From: Teichococcus oryzae
GTDB lineage: Bacteria > Pseudomonadota > Alphaproteobacteria > Acetobacterales > Acetobacteraceae
Reading direction: 5' to 3'
DNA length: 64,000 nucleotides
Assembly (NCBI RefSeq): GCF_008386565.1
Contig: NZ_VUKA01000001.1
Coordinates: 558,001 to 622,000, forward strand
A program made the translations under genes and the position numbers. Positions 17,559-26,200 of the stretch are shown here, piece by piece. The notes beneath the pieces are model-generated. The model was not told where the DNA came from. It did no database searches and worked only from the letters and a program-made list of their open reading frames with translations. The stretch's first letter is position 1, and every line of letters starts with the position of its first letter.

Positions 17559-18983
17559 ATGCAGAACACGGACGGGGTCTGGCGGCAGGTCGAACGGAAG
17601 CGCCCCCGCTTCTCCGAGCTGAGCGACCGCGTATGGGGCATGCCCGAGCTGAACTACGCCGAGCACCGCTCCGCCGCCGCCCATCTCGAAGCGCTGGAGG
17701 CTGAGGGCTTCCGCGTCACCCAGGGCATCGCCGGCATCCCGACGGCGGTGATGGGCGAGGCCGGGCAGGGTGGCCCGGTGATCGCCATCCTGGGCGAATA
17801 CGACGCGCTGCCGGGGTTGAGCCAGGAAGCCGGCGTGGCCGAGCACCGCCCGGTCGAGCCGAATGGCAGCGGCCATGGCTGCGGCCACAATCTGTTGGGC
17901 TCCGCCTCCCTGCTGGCGGCGGCGGCGGTGAAGGACTGGCTGGCCGAGCGCGGCCTTGAAGGCCGCGTCCGCTATTATGGCTGCCCCGCCGAGGAAGGTG
18001 GCTCCGCCAAGGGCTTCATGGTGCGCGACGGCGCCTTCGATGATGTGGACATCGCCATCTGCTGGCATCCGGCGGCGTTTTCCGGCGTCAACAAGCCGCG
18101 CTCCCTGGCCTGCATGGAGGTGGATTTCTCCTTCCTCGGCCGTTCTTCCCACGCCGCGGCCGCGCCGCATCTGGGGCGATCGGCGCTGGATGCCGTGGAG
18201 CTGATGAATGTCGGCGTCAACTACATGCGCGAGCACATGCCGAGCCACGCGCGCATCCACTACGCCTTGCAGGATGCCGGTGGTATCGCGCCCAATGTGG
18301 TGCAGGGCCAGGCGCGGGTGCGCTACCTCGTGCGTTCCCTGACCATGGCGGAGGTGCTGTCGCTGCTGGAGCGGGTGCGCAAGATCGCCCAGGGCGCGGC
18401 GCTGATGACCGAAACCAGCGTGTCCGACCGGGTGCTTTCCGCCGATGCCGAACTGGTCGGCAACGATCCGCTGGAACAGCTGATGGAGCGCAATTTCGAG
18501 CGCCTCGGCCCGCCGCGCTTCGACGATGCCGACAAGGATTTCGCCAGGGCGATCCAGGCGACCTGCACGGCGGAGGAGATCGCTTCTGCCTATGCCCGCG
18601 CCGGCCTGCCGCCCATCCCGGGCGAGGTCCTGGCGGAGCGGCTGGTGCCGCTTTCCGCGCCGGAGCCCGCGGGCGTCGGCTCCACCGATGTCGGCACCGT
18701 GTCCTGGAAGGTGCCGACGGTGCAGGCGCGCGGCGCCACCTATGCCATCGGCACGCCGGGCCATTCCTGGCAGCTTGTTGCGCAGGGCAAGGCGCCGGCG
18801 GCGCATAAGGGGCTGGAGCATGTGGCCAAGGTGATGGCCGGCACCGCGGCCGATCTGTTCGCCGACCCGGCGCTGATCGCCCGCGCCAGGGCCGACCATG
18901 CCGCCCGCACCGCCGGGATGCCCGATGTGTTTCCCATTCCCAAGGACGTCCCGCCGCCGCTCGACATGGCGGGCGGTCATTGA
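17559..18983 (+). CDS. M20 family amidohydrolase, AbgB-like
   Basis: Cytoplasmic metal-dependent amidohydrolase, 474 aa, close in length to AbgB of p-aminobenzoyl-glutamate hydrolase. The metal-binding motif is NGSGHGCGHNLLG (about residues 111-123). Later ligands are in GCPAEEGGSAKGFMV and AICWHP, and the dimerisation lid begins MEVDFSFLGRSSHAAAAPHLGRSALDAVELMN. I chose ATG 17559, preceded by GGAGAAGG, over an in-frame ATG 21 bases earlier. It is followed 13 nt later by a peptide-type binding protein. That suggests import and cleavage of an N-acylated amino acid or peptide-like compound; the substrate is inference. Confidence 0.85.
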   Translation: MQNTDGVWRQVERKRPRFSELSDRVWGMPELNYAEHRSAAAHLEALEAEGFRVTQGIAGIPTAVMGEAGQGGPVIAILGEYDALPGLSQEAGVAEHRPVEPNGSGHGCGHNLLGSASLLAAAAVKDWLAERGLEGRVRYYGCPAEEGGSAKGFMVRDGAFDDVDIAICWHPAAFSGVNKPRSLACMEVDFSFLGRSSHAAAAPHLGRSALDAVELMNVGVNYMREHMPSHARIHYALQDAGGIAPNVVQGQARVRYLVRSLTMAEVLSLLERVRKIAQGAALMTETSVSDRVLSADAELVGNDPLEQLMERNFERLGPPRFDDADKDFARAIQATCTAEEIASAYARAGLPPIPGEVLAERLVPLSAPEPAGVGSTDVGTVSWKVPTVQARGATYAIGTPGHSWQLVAQGKAPAAHKGLEHVAKVMAGTAADLFADPALIARARADHAARTAGMPDVFPIPKDVPPPLDMAGGH

Positions 18984-18996
18984 AAGGCCTGCCGGC

Positions 18997-20595
18997 ATGA
19001 CCCCGTTCCGCATGCTTCGGCTTCGCCGCGCCGCCGCCCTGCTGATGGCCCTGCCGCTGCTGGCGGCGCCGGTCGGCCGGGCTGCCTGGGCGGAGGATCT
19101 CAACATCGGCCTCGCCGCGCCGGTGACGTCGATCGATCCGCATTATGCCAATGCCGCACCGAATTCCTCCTTCGCGCGGCACATCTTCGATCCGCTGGTG
19201 GTGCGCGCGCCGGATGGCCGGCCAACGGCCCATCTCGCCACGGAATGGAAGGCGGTGTCCGATACGGTCTGGGAGTTCAAGCTGCGCCCGGGCGTGAAGT
19301 GGCATGACGGGCAGGACTTCACCGCCGAGGATGTGGTGTTCTCCTATGGGCGAGCGCCCAACGTGCCGAACAGCCCGGCGTCCTTTGGCGGCTCCCTCCG
19401 CACCGTGACCAAGGTGGAAGCGGTGGAGCCGCTGATGCTGCGCATCACCACCTCGGCGCCGACGCCCAACCTGCCGATCGACCTCGCGGCCATCGCCATT
19501 GTTTCCCGCCACGCGGGGGAGGGCGCTTCCACCGCCGACTACAACAGCGGCAAGGCGGCGATCGGCACGGGCGCCTACAAGCTGGTGCGCTACGTTTCCG
19601 GCTCCGTGATCGAGGTCGCGCGCAACGATGCCTATTGGGGCGAGAAGCAGCCCTGGGAGAAGGTGAATTTCCGCATCATTCCCAACCCCGGCGCCCGCAG
19701 CGCCGCGCTGCTGTCCGGCGATGTGGACCTGATCGCGGCACCACCCGCGACGGACCTGCCGCGGCTGCGCGCCGACAGCAACATTCGCATCTTCGAGCGC
19801 CAGGGCTCGCGCGCCCTGTTCCTGTCGCCGGATTTCAGCCGCACCGGCGCATCGCCGTTCATCACCGATAATGACGGCAGGCCGTTGCCGAGGAACCCCC
19901 TGCTCGACCTCCGGGTGCGGCAGGCGCTGTCGCTGGCGATCAACCGCCAGGGGCTGGCCGAGCGGGTGCAGCAGGGTGCGGCCGAGGCCACCGGCCAATG
20001 GATGCCGCCCGGCGCGTTCGGCTACAATCCTGATGTCGGCGTGCCGCCCCATGACGTCGCGAAGGCGCGTGCCTTGCTGGCGGAAGCCGGCTATCCGCAG
20101 GGCTTCCGCATCACCCTGCATGCCAGCAACGACCGCTACCCCGCCGATGCGCAGACCGCCCAGGCCGTGGCGCAGATGTGGAGCCGCATCGGCGTGAACA
20201 CCTCCGTCGAGGCGATGCCCTTCGCCACCTACCTGACGCGGCTGGCGAAGCAGGAATACTCGATCGTGCAGAATTCCTGGGGCAGCACCACGGGGGAGGC
20301 CGGCAGCGTGCTGCTGAACATCGTGCACAGCTTCGACGCGCCGAAGCGGCTCGGGGCCAGCAACGACACGCGCTACAACAATCCCGCGCTGGACGCGAAG
20401 ATCGAGGAAGCGCTGTCCACCATGGACCCGGCGGAGCGGGAACGGCGCGTCGCCGCCGCCGTGGCGGAGTCGGTGCGGAATCTGGCGCTGATCCCGATGG
20501 TGCTGTTCAAGAATGCCTGGGCCGCCCGCAAGCCGCTGACCTATGAGCCGCGCATGGACGAGCAGACCCTGGCCATGGGCGTCCGCAGGGAGTGA
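18997..20595 (+). CDS. Peptide/nickel-type ABC transporter substrate-binding protein
   Basis: Periplasmic binding protein of SBP family 5, 532 aa, with an export signal (residues 1-32, ending RAAWAEDLNIGL). Characteristic parts are SIDPHYANAAPNSSFARHIFDPLV, the WEFKLRPGVKWHDGQDFTAEDVVFSYGR segment of family 5, and YNPDVGVPPHDVAKARALLAEAGYPQGF. It starts 13 nt after the AbgB-like gene. No permease or ATPase genes follow; the next gene is on the other strand, so it must work with a transporter encoded elsewhere, or is an orphan. Confidence 0.88.
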   Translation: MTPFRMLRLRRAAALLMALPLLAAPVGRAAWAEDLNIGLAAPVTSIDPHYANAAPNSSFARHIFDPLVVRAPDGRPTAHLATEWKAVSDTVWEFKLRPGVKWHDGQDFTAEDVVFSYGRAPNVPNSPASFGGSLRTVTKVEAVEPLMLRITTSAPTPNLPIDLAAIAIVSRHAGEGASTADYNSGKAAIGTGAYKLVRYVSGSVIEVARNDAYWGEKQPWEKVNFRIIPNPGARSAALLSGDVDLIAAPPATDLPRLRADSNIRIFERQGSRALFLSPDFSRTGASPFITDNDGRPLPRNPLLDLRVRQALSLAINRQGLAERVQQGAAEATGQWMPPGAFGYNPDVGVPPHDVAKARALLAEAGYPQGFRITLHASNDRYPADAQTAQAVAQMWSRIGVNTSVEAMPFATYLTRLAKQEYSIVQNSWGSTTGEAGSVLLNIVHSFDAPKRLGASNDTRYNNPALDAKIEEALSTMDPAERERRVAAAVAESVRNLALIPMVLFKNAWAARKPLTYEPRMDEQTLAMGVRRE

Positions 20596-20602
20596 CGCGG
20601 CA

Positions 20603-20617
20603 GGCGGGCTTTCCGCC
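20603..20617. terminator. Small hairpin between convergent genes
   Basis: GGCGG (20603-20607) and CCGCC (20613-20617) with a five-base loop sit between the stops of the binding protein (20595) and the DHFR-like gene (20621). The loop contains TTT but no T tract follows. A weak candidate for a bidirectional terminator. Confidence 0.3.
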
Positions 20618-20620
20618 GCC

Positions 20621-21298
20621 TCAGCCGCCGCGCGCCTGTTCCTGGCGGCGCGCGGCCTCGGCCTCCGATGGTTCGGCCAGCGCGAAGCTGCCGGTTCGCA
20701 CCGCGCCGGCACGCTCATACACGCTCATGATGACGCCGCTGGAGGAGGTTTCCGTGCGGCGCAGCGCCAGCGCCCTGGGCATTGCTCCGGCGCTGAACAA
20801 GCGCTTGCCCTGGCCGAGGATGACCGGAAAAACCAGCAGCCGGAACTCGTCCACCAAGTCATGCGCCAGCAACGCCTGAAGCAACCGGCTGCTGCCCTGC
20901 GTCAACAGCCTGGGGCCTTCCTGTTGCTTCAGCCGCGCGACGGCGGCGGCGATGTCGCCATCCAGTGGTACCGAGTTCGCCCAGCCCAGCGGCGCGGTGG
21001 AACCGGTCGCGACATATTTCGTGGCGCTGGTGAACAGCGCGCCGATCGGCTCCTCGGGGCCGACAAAAGGCCAGTGGGCGGCGAAGATCTCGTAGGTCCT
21101 GCGGCCGAGCAGCAGGTCGAAGGGCGGGGCGAACATTTCCTCCATGAACGCCCCCAGCGTTTCGGCGCCCTCCGCCTGCCAGAAGGGAACGGTCCAGCCA
21201 CCCAGGGCGAAGCCGCCTTCCGGATCTTCCTGCGGGCCACCAGGCGCCTGCATGACGCCATCGAGACTGACAAAGGCCGCGGCAACGATCTTGCGCAT
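20621..21298 (-). CDS. Dihydrofolate reductase family protein (RibD C-terminal-like)
   Basis: Protein of 225 aa with the DHFR/RibD_C fold: MRKIVAAAFVSLDGVMQAPGGPQEDPEGGF at the start, LLLGRRTYEIFAAHWP (about residues 67-82), LLTQGSSRLLQALLAHDLVDEFRLLVFPVILGQGKRLF near the middle. Relatives use NADPH, but their substrates are mostly unknown. The ATG at 21298 is preceded by AGGAAAGGA; upstream in-frame ATGs at 21322 and 21361 are less well placed. It lies downstream of the VOC gene (stop 21397) and is probably in one operon with it under the divergent HxlR regulator. Confidence 0.82.
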   Translation of the reverse strand: MRKIVAAAFVSLDGVMQAPGGPQEDPEGGFALGGWTVPFWQAEGAETLGAFMEEMFAPPFDLLLGRRTYEIFAAHWPFVGPEEPIGALFTSATKYVATGSTAPLGWANSVPLDGDIAAAVARLKQQEGPRLLTQGSSRLLQALLAHDLVDEFRLLVFPVILGQGKRLFSAGAMPRALALRRTETSSSGVIMSVYERAGAVRTGSFALAEPSEAEAARRQEQARGG

Positions 21299-21396
21299 GG
21301 TGCTGGTCCTTTCCTCAGCCATGAAGGCGGCGCGGATCGCCGCGACACTGGGCCCGGCCATCGAAGCGCGGGCGGGGGATCAGCTTCGCCATGGCA

Positions 21397-21819
21397 TCAG
21401 CCCTGTGACATGGCGGCGCGGGCCGCATCCATGTCCATCCACATGATCTCGAAGATGTGGCCATCCGGGTCCTCATAGCTGCGGCCATACATGAAGCCAT
21501 GGTCCAGCCTGGGGCCGGGGTCCGCTTGGCCGCCGGCGGCCGCAGCCTTTTCCACCAGCGCGTCCACCTCCGCCCGGCTGTTGGCGGAGAAGCAGACCAG
21601 CACCTCCGACGCGCTGCGGGCATCCGCCACGGGGCGCGGCGTGAACTGGCGGAACTTGTCATGCGTCAGCAGCATCACGCTGATGGTTTCGGACAGCACC
21701 ATGCAGGCGGCGGTGTTGTCGGTGAACTGCGGATTGTTGGTGAAGCCCACCGCCTCATAGAACGCCATGGAACGCGGCAGATCAGCGACCGGCAGGTTCA
21801 CGAAGATCAGCTTGGACAT
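21397..21819 (-). CDS. VOC (glyoxalase/bleomycin resistance) family protein
   Basis: Protein of 140 aa with two beta-alpha-beta-beta-beta units: MSKLIFVNLPVADLPRSMAFYEAVGF at the start, and GRSYEDPDGHIFEIMWMDM near the end, where the Glu of the FEIMW strand is the usual metal ligand. This subgroup (NNPQFTDNTAACMVLSE, MLLTHDKF) is close to YaeR/lactoylglutathione lyase-like proteins of unknown substrate. GGGAGAA lies upstream of the ATG at 21819. Its promoter region is shared with the divergent HxlR gene. Confidence 0.85.
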   Translation of the reverse strand: MSKLIFVNLPVADLPRSMAFYEAVGFTNNPQFTDNTAACMVLSETISVMLLTHDKFRQFTPRPVADARSASEVLVCFSANSRAEVDALVEKAAAAGGQADPGPRLDHGFMYGRSYEDPDGHIFEIMWMDMDAARAAMSQG

Positions 21820-21860
21820 GGATGTTGTTCTCCCTTGGCGACTTGCCCTTTCTGCCCTTG

Positions 21861-21902
21861 TTGGTTATCAAAAGCAACCATGAAGTCAGAAAAGATAACC
21901 AA
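21861..21902. promoter_or_regulatory. Inverted repeat spanning the hxlR start, candidate operator
   Basis: TTGGTTATC (21861-21869) and GATAACCAA (21894-21902) are perfect 9-bp inverted arms 24 bp apart, and an inner TGGTT/AACCA pair lies between them. They cover the hxlR start codon and the region from which the divergent VOC gene must be transcribed. A TTGCCC-N16-TTATCA promoter-like pair (21843-21870) would start transcription within a few bases of the ATG at 21880. Confidence 0.6.
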
Positions 21903-22572
21903 GCTGACCGACAGGCGACCTAACTGGTATCGCGATGCTTGCGCGGCCGCGCATGCGCTGGACCTGTTGGGTGAGCGTTGGGCCTTGCTGGTGATCCGGG
22001 AATTGATGTTCGGCCCGCGGCGTTTCGGCGAGATCCGCGCCAGCCTGCCGGGCCTCAGTGCCAATGTGCTGACCCAGCGGCTGGAAGGGCTGGAAGCGGC
22101 TGGCGTGCTGCTGCGCCGCCGCCTGCCGCCGCCCGCCTCGGCGCAGGTTTATGAGCTCACCGCATGGGGGCGGGAAAGCGAGCCGATCTTCCAGGCCCTT
22201 GGCCGCTGGGGCGCGCGCTCGCCGCGGCACGATCCAGCCTTGCCGTTCAGTGCCGCGTCGCTGCTGCTGTCGATGCGCACCATGCTCGATCCCGCGCGGG
22301 CGGCGGGGCTTTCCGCCCGAATTGGCTTCCGCCTGGGCGATGATGGTTATCTGGCGAGGCTGGAGAAAGGACGCATCGAGATCGCGGCGGGAGATCCGGC
22401 GCTGGCCGATCTCGTTTTCGAGGCCACGCCGCCGGCGATGGCCGCCGCGCTGTATGGCGGCCAGCCGCTTTCCGACCTGGAACAGGCCGGCGCGCTGCGC
22501 ATCCAGGGCGACCGCGCCCTGGCTGAGCGCTTTGTCGCCCTGTTCCCTTTGCCGGACCGGCTGCCCGGCTGA
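21880..22572 (+). CDS. HxlR family transcriptional regulator with C-terminal extension
   Basis: Regulator of 230 aa. The winged-helix HxlR domain occupies residues 10-110 (CAAAHALDLLGERWALLVIRELMFGPRRFGEIRASLPGLSANVLTQRLEGLEAAGVL). The C-terminal 110 residues (FRLGDDGYLARLEKGRIEIAAGDPALADLVFEATPPAMAAALYGG) resemble the sterol-carrier-like or alkyl-sulfatase-like domain found in longer HxlR proteins. The start at 21880 has no Shine-Dalgarno sequence; with the promoter-like boxes just upstream, the message may be leaderless. It is divergent from the VOC/DHFR-like pair and most likely controls it and itself. Confidence 0.88.
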   Translation: MKSEKITKLTDRRPNWYRDACAAAHALDLLGERWALLVIRELMFGPRRFGEIRASLPGLSANVLTQRLEGLEAAGVLLRRRLPPPASAQVYELTAWGRESEPIFQALGRWGARSPRHDPALPFSAASLLLSMRTMLDPARAAGLSARIGFRLGDDGYLARLEKGRIEIAAGDPALADLVFEATPPAMAAALYGGQPLSDLEQAGALRIQGDRALAERFVALFPLPDRLPG

Positions 22573-22576
22573 GGCG

Positions 22577-23566
22577 TCAGGCGGGAACCGGGATGCGCTG
22601 CACCAGCGGGTCCAGCAGCGCTTCCAGCTGGGTGGTGTTTTCCCATTCCAGCGCCACGCTCAGCACCGTGACGCGGCTGCGGAAGGCGGCGGGGATACGG
22701 ACGAAATCCTTGCGCGTGGTCACCGGGATGGCCCGCAGCGCCGCCGCCTGGCCCAGCAGCTCCTCGAGGTCGCCCTCGTCGAAGGGATAATGGTCGGCAT
22801 AAGCGACCCGCCCGGCCAGCACGGCGCCCGCCTCCTGCAGCGTGGCGAAAAATTTGCGGGGATTGGCGATGCCGCAAAAGGCGAAGACCGGCTGGCCCTG
22901 GAGCAGCTCCGCTTCCGGCCCTGGCTTCAGCCGGGCGCGCAGCACCGGCAGGTCCGGCGGCAGCAGGGACAGGGAATTGGCCTCGTCCTTGCCAATCAGA
23001 ACGGCCGCGCGGCACCGGGCCGCTGCATTGGGAACCGGTTCGCGCAAGGGGCCGGCGGGGATGATGTGGCCATTGCCGAAACCGTAGGTGCCGTCGATCA
23101 CCAGCAGCGAAAGGTCCTTCTCCAGCCCCGGATTCTGCAGCCCGTCATCCATCACGAGGGCCTGGGCGCCGGCTTCCACCGCCGCGCGGCCGCCGGCTTC
23201 CCGGTCGCCGGCGACCCAGGTGGGGCGGATCTCGGCCAGCAGCAGGGCCTCGTCGCCGACGGCCTTGCTGTTGTGCTGGGCCGGATCGACGCGCACCGGG
23301 CCTTTCAGCTTGCCGCCATAGCCGCGGGTGAGGAAATGCGCCGCGACGCCGCGATGGGACAGGCGCTGGCCGAGGTCCAGCGCCACGGTGGTTTTGCCCG
23401 CCCCGCCCGCGGTGGCATTGCCGCAGCAGATCACGGGCACAGGCGCGCGCCAGCCGGACCGCGCCACGCGGCGCGCCGTGGCGGCGGCATAGATCGAAGC
23501 AATGGGCGACAGCAGCAAGGGCGCCATTCCCCCGCTGCCCCCGCTCCAGAAGTCGGGGGCTCGCAT
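22577..23566 (-). CDS. lpxK: Tetraacyldisaccharide 4'-kinase LpxK
   Basis: Membrane-associated kinase, 329 aa, that phosphorylates the lipid A disaccharide at position 4'. It begins MRAPDFW as LpxK proteins do. The P-loop is in VPVICCGNATAGGAGKTTVALDLGQRL (about residues 43-69), followed by FLTRGYGG, the VGDEALLLA motif, ALVMDDGLQNPGLEKDLSLLVIDGTYGFGNG and HHYPFDEGDL-like HYPFDEGDLEEL. The start at 23566 excludes 28 unlikely upstream residues. It is downstream of waaA (56 nt), so lipid A-Kdo assembly genes are clustered. Confidence 0.93.
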   Translation of the reverse strand: MRAPDFWSGGSGGMAPLLLSPIASIYAAATARRVARSGWRAPVPVICCGNATAGGAGKTTVALDLGQRLSHRGVAAHFLTRGYGGKLKGPVRVDPAQHNSKAVGDEALLLAEIRPTWVAGDREAGGRAAVEAGAQALVMDDGLQNPGLEKDLSLLVIDGTYGFGNGHIIPAGPLREPVPNAAARCRAAVLIGKDEANSLSLLPPDLPVLRARLKPGPEAELLQGQPVFAFCGIANPRKFFATLQEAGAVLAGRVAYADHYPFDEGDLEELLGQAAALRAIPVTTRKDFVRIPAAFRSRVTVLSVALEWENTTQLEALLDPLVQRIPVPA

Positions 23567-23622
23567 TCGGCTCGAACCTGTCCTTCTCTCCAGGGCCCCG
23601 GCGGGTCCGGCCGGGGGCAATG

Positions 23623-24906
23623 TTACCGGAACGGAGGCTGGGGCAGCCAATCCAGGATCGCCGCGGCCAGCCGGGCCGGAAGTTGGCTGGCATCCGTGGC
23701 AATCTTTGCCGCGGCGTCGGCCATGGCCTTCGCGCGGCCGGAATCCGTTAGCACGATTGTAATCGCCTCTGCCAGCGTGGCGGCATCGGTGACGCGCAGG
23801 GCGCCGCCGCCATCGACCAGTGCCGCCGCCATGGCCTCCACATGGCCCGTATGCGGGCCAAGCAGGATGGGGCAGCGGAGGCGGGCCGGCTCCAGCGGGT
23901 TGTGCCCACCCTTCGGCACCAGCGTCGCACCAACCAGCGCCACGCCGGCCAGGCGGAAGAACAGCCCCAGCTCGCCCAGCGTGTCGGCCAGGTAGATGTC
24001 GTGCTCCGGCGCGGGCAATGCCCCCTGGCTGCGGCGGGCGAAGGGAAGGGGGGCGATCAGTTCCGCCACCTCCTCGCCGCGCTGGGGATGGCGCGGCACG
24101 ATCACCGTGAGCAGGTCCGGCAGGCTGGCCCTCGCCAGGCGGTGCGCCGCCAGCGCCGCCGCCTCCTCACCGGGATGTGTGCTGGCCGCCAGGAAGACCG
24201 GACGCCTGCCGACCGCCCGGCGCAGTGCCGCCAGGGCGGCGGGATCGGCGGGCGGCGGCTCGGCGGCGGCCTTGAGGTGGCCCCAGCAGGCGGCATCCAC
24301 CGCCCCCAGGGCCCGCAGGCGCGCGGCATCCTCCTCGCTTTGCGCCACCACCAGCCGGTAGCTGCCGAGCATCCGCCGCGCGAGGCCGGGCGCCCAGCGC
24401 CACGCCCTGGCCGAACGCGGGGACAGCCGGGCATTGACCAGGGCGGCCGGGATGTTCCGTTCCGCCAGCGCCGCCAGGATGTTGGGCCACAGCTCGCTTT
24501 CCACGAACACCGCCGCGTCCGGGCGCCAGCCATCCAGGAAGGTGGCGGCCCAGCGCGGCACATCGAGCGGCACGAAGCGGTGGATCACCCGTTCCCGCAG
24601 CGCCGGGGCCAGGCGCTGGGCCAGCAGGGCGGCGGAGGTGACGGTGCCCGTGGTGACCAGCAGGCGAAGCTCGGGGCGGGCATCCACCAGCGCCGCCATC
24701 AGGGGGATCAGCGACAGGGATTCGCCGACGCTCGCCCCATGCAGCCAGATCAGCGGCCCCTCCGGGCGCGCCGCGTCGAGGCCGCGGCGTTCCGCCAGCC
24801 TTTCGGGGATTTCCTTGCCCCGCCTTGCCCGCAGCTTCAGCCAGAAAGGCAGCACCGGCGCCAGCGCCTGCCCGGCCACCCGCCCGGCGGTGGCGGCAAG
24901 GCTCAT
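23623..24906 (-). CDS. waaA: 3-deoxy-D-manno-octulosonic acid transferase
   Basis: Glycosyltransferase of 427 aa that transfers Kdo to lipid IVA at the inner membrane. An N-terminal hydrophobic segment (about residues 10-25) is followed by the GT-B domains: IWLHGASVGESLSLIPLM with the catalytic Glu, LVTTGTVTSAALLAQRL, ESELWPNILAALAERNIPAALVNARLSPRSARAW, and the nucleotide-binding end GATLVPKGGHNPLEPARLRCPILLGPHTGH. It starts 10 nt after the acyltransferase gene. A single gene of normal size; mono- or bifunctionality cannot be told. Confidence 0.95.
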   Translation of the reverse strand: MSLAATAGRVAGQALAPVLPFWLKLRARRGKEIPERLAERRGLDAARPEGPLIWLHGASVGESLSLIPLMAALVDARPELRLLVTTGTVTSAALLAQRLAPALRERVIHRFVPLDVPRWAATFLDGWRPDAAVFVESELWPNILAALAERNIPAALVNARLSPRSARAWRWAPGLARRMLGSYRLVVAQSEEDAARLRALGAVDAACWGHLKAAAEPPPADPAALAALRRAVGRRPVFLAASTHPGEEAAALAAHRLARASLPDLLTVIVPRHPQRGEEVAELIAPLPFARRSQGALPAPEHDIYLADTLGELGLFFRLAGVALVGATLVPKGGHNPLEPARLRCPILLGPHTGHVEAMAAALVDGGGALRVTDAATLAEAITIVLTDSGRAKAMADAAAKIATDASQLPARLAAAILDWLPQPPFR

Positions 24907-24916
24907 GCGCGCACCG

Positions 24917-25627
24917 TCACAGCGCGCGGCTTTCCAGGCCGGCGGGGTTCCTGGCCCAGCTGTCCGCGGTGTCGCAAACGGCGTTCAACGCCGTTTCGAT
25001 GGCTGCCATGGCGGCGGCGGTGTCGCCGCGCGGCACGCGGATCGCCTCCCCGCAGACCAGCACGCCGCGGGTGAAGGGCAGGGGCAGCATCATGCGGTCC
25101 CAGCTTGGCAGGATGCGGTGGCGGATGGTGGCCGCCGCGGTGGGCAGGATGACGGCGTTCGACAGGGCGGCGAGCTGCGCCACGCCCTCGGCCGCCTTGC
25201 GGCGTGGCCCGCGCGGGCCGTCGGGCGTGATGGCGACGGGGCTGCCCCCCCGCAGCACGCGCAGCATGGAGCGCATGCCAGAGGCGCCCCCGCGCGAGGT
25301 GGAGCCATACAGCATGGTCAGCCGGAACCGGGAAACGATCTCGCCAATGAAGCGGCCATCGCGGTGCTGCGACACCAGCACATGCGGCTGCCAGTGCTTG
25401 GCTTCCGGGAAAAGGCGGTGGGTGGCCGTCCACAGCATCGGCATCATCGGCAGGCGCTCATGCCAGAAGGTGATGATCACCGGCTCACCCCGCCCGGCAT
25501 AGGCGGCCATGTGCTGGTGCCCGGCCATCGACCAGCGCGTGGTGCGGTAACAGAACGCCAGATAGGCGCCGAGGCTCCGGGCCAGCGCGGCCTGGGTGCG
25601 GGGGTGCCGGATCAGCTTGCGGAGCAT
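24917..25627 (-). CDS. Lysophospholipid acyltransferase family protein (DUF374)
   Basis: Protein of 236 aa with the DUF374 acyltransferase fold. The catalytic HX4D-type motif lies in ITFWHERLPMM and SQHRDGRFIGEIVSRF, followed by the glycine-rich GSTSRGGASGMRSMLRVLRGGSPVAITPDGPRGPRRKAAEGVAQLA segment typical of this group. The start at 25627 (MLRKLIRHPRTQ) is preferred over a frame extending to 25675. It sits directly before waaA and lpxK, which fits a role in lipid A or outer-membrane lipid assembly. The acyl acceptor is unknown. Confidence 0.88.
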   Translation of the reverse strand: MLRKLIRHPRTQAALARSLGAYLAFCYRTTRWSMAGHQHMAAYAGRGEPVIITFWHERLPMMPMLWTATHRLFPEAKHWQPHVLVSQHRDGRFIGEIVSRFRLTMLYGSTSRGGASGMRSMLRVLRGGSPVAITPDGPRGPRRKAAEGVAQLAALSNAVILPTAAATIRHRILPSWDRMMLPLPFTRGVLVCGEAIRVPRGDTAAAMAAIETALNAVCDTADSWARNPAGLESRAL

Positions 25628-25732
25628 GGGATGGGTGCGAACACGATGGCGCGCCCCTAGCACGGCTGAGCCCATGGCGAAAATCCCATTGCGGCATTCC
25701 GGCGGGATGTTCCGCCACGGACATTGTGCCGG

Positions 25733-26200
25733 TCAGGGCCGCCAGGGGCGGTGATAGGGATGGCCGGAGCGGATCGCCTGGGCGCGGTAAAGCTGCTCGG
25801 CCAGCATGCCCCGCACCAGGAAATGCGGCCAGGTCATGGGCCCGAGCGACAGGCGCTGATCGGCGCGTGCCTGCACCGCTGGGTCCAGCCCCTCGGCCCC
25901 GCCGATGATGAAGGCCAGCGGCTTGCCGCTCTCCTCCCAGCGGGTGAGCAGGGCCGCCAGCCCTTCGCTGTCCGGTGCATGGCCTCCGAGATCCAGGGCA
26001 ATGGCCAGCGCGGCGGGCGGCAGCGCCTCCAGCAGCGCGGCGCCCTCACGGCGCCGCACCTCGGCGGCGGAGCCGCGCGCCTCCGGGATCTCCCGGACGG
26101 CCAGAGGCGGTCGCAGCCGCGCATTGTGTTGCGCGAACAGCGCCGCCTCCGGCCCCGGCTTCAGCCGGCCGACCGCCAGCAGCAGCGGGGCCCGGCTCAG
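25733..26200 (-). CDS. rlmH: 23S rRNA pseudouridine-1915 N3-methyltransferase RlmH
   Basis: SPOUT-class enzyme that methylates pseudouridine 1915 of 23S rRNA in the 70S ribosome. The knot region [49 protein letters not shown] and the end SGHPYHRP are diagnostic. No ATG, GTG or TTG exists near the expected start. A CTG at 26200-26198 overlaps the rsfS stop as CTGA and gives exactly 155 aa, the length of E. coli RlmH, with [11 protein letters not shown] in place. The only upstream ATG (26290) would add about 30 Arg/Gly-rich residues read from the rsfS acidic tail in another frame. I prefer CTG. Confidence 0.85.
   Translation of the reverse strand: MSRAPLLLAVGRLKPGPEAALFAQHNARLRPPLAVREIPEARGSAAEVRRREGAALLEALPPAALAIALDLGGHAPDSEGLAALLTRWEESGKPLAFIIGGAEGLDPAVQARADQRLSLGPMTWPHFLVRGMLAEQLYRAQAIRSGHPYHRPWRP

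Noticed and set aside
18217-20718. 833-codon open frame on the minus strand
   Set aside because: Antisense to the AbgB-like and binding-protein genes; composition is that of a GC shadow.
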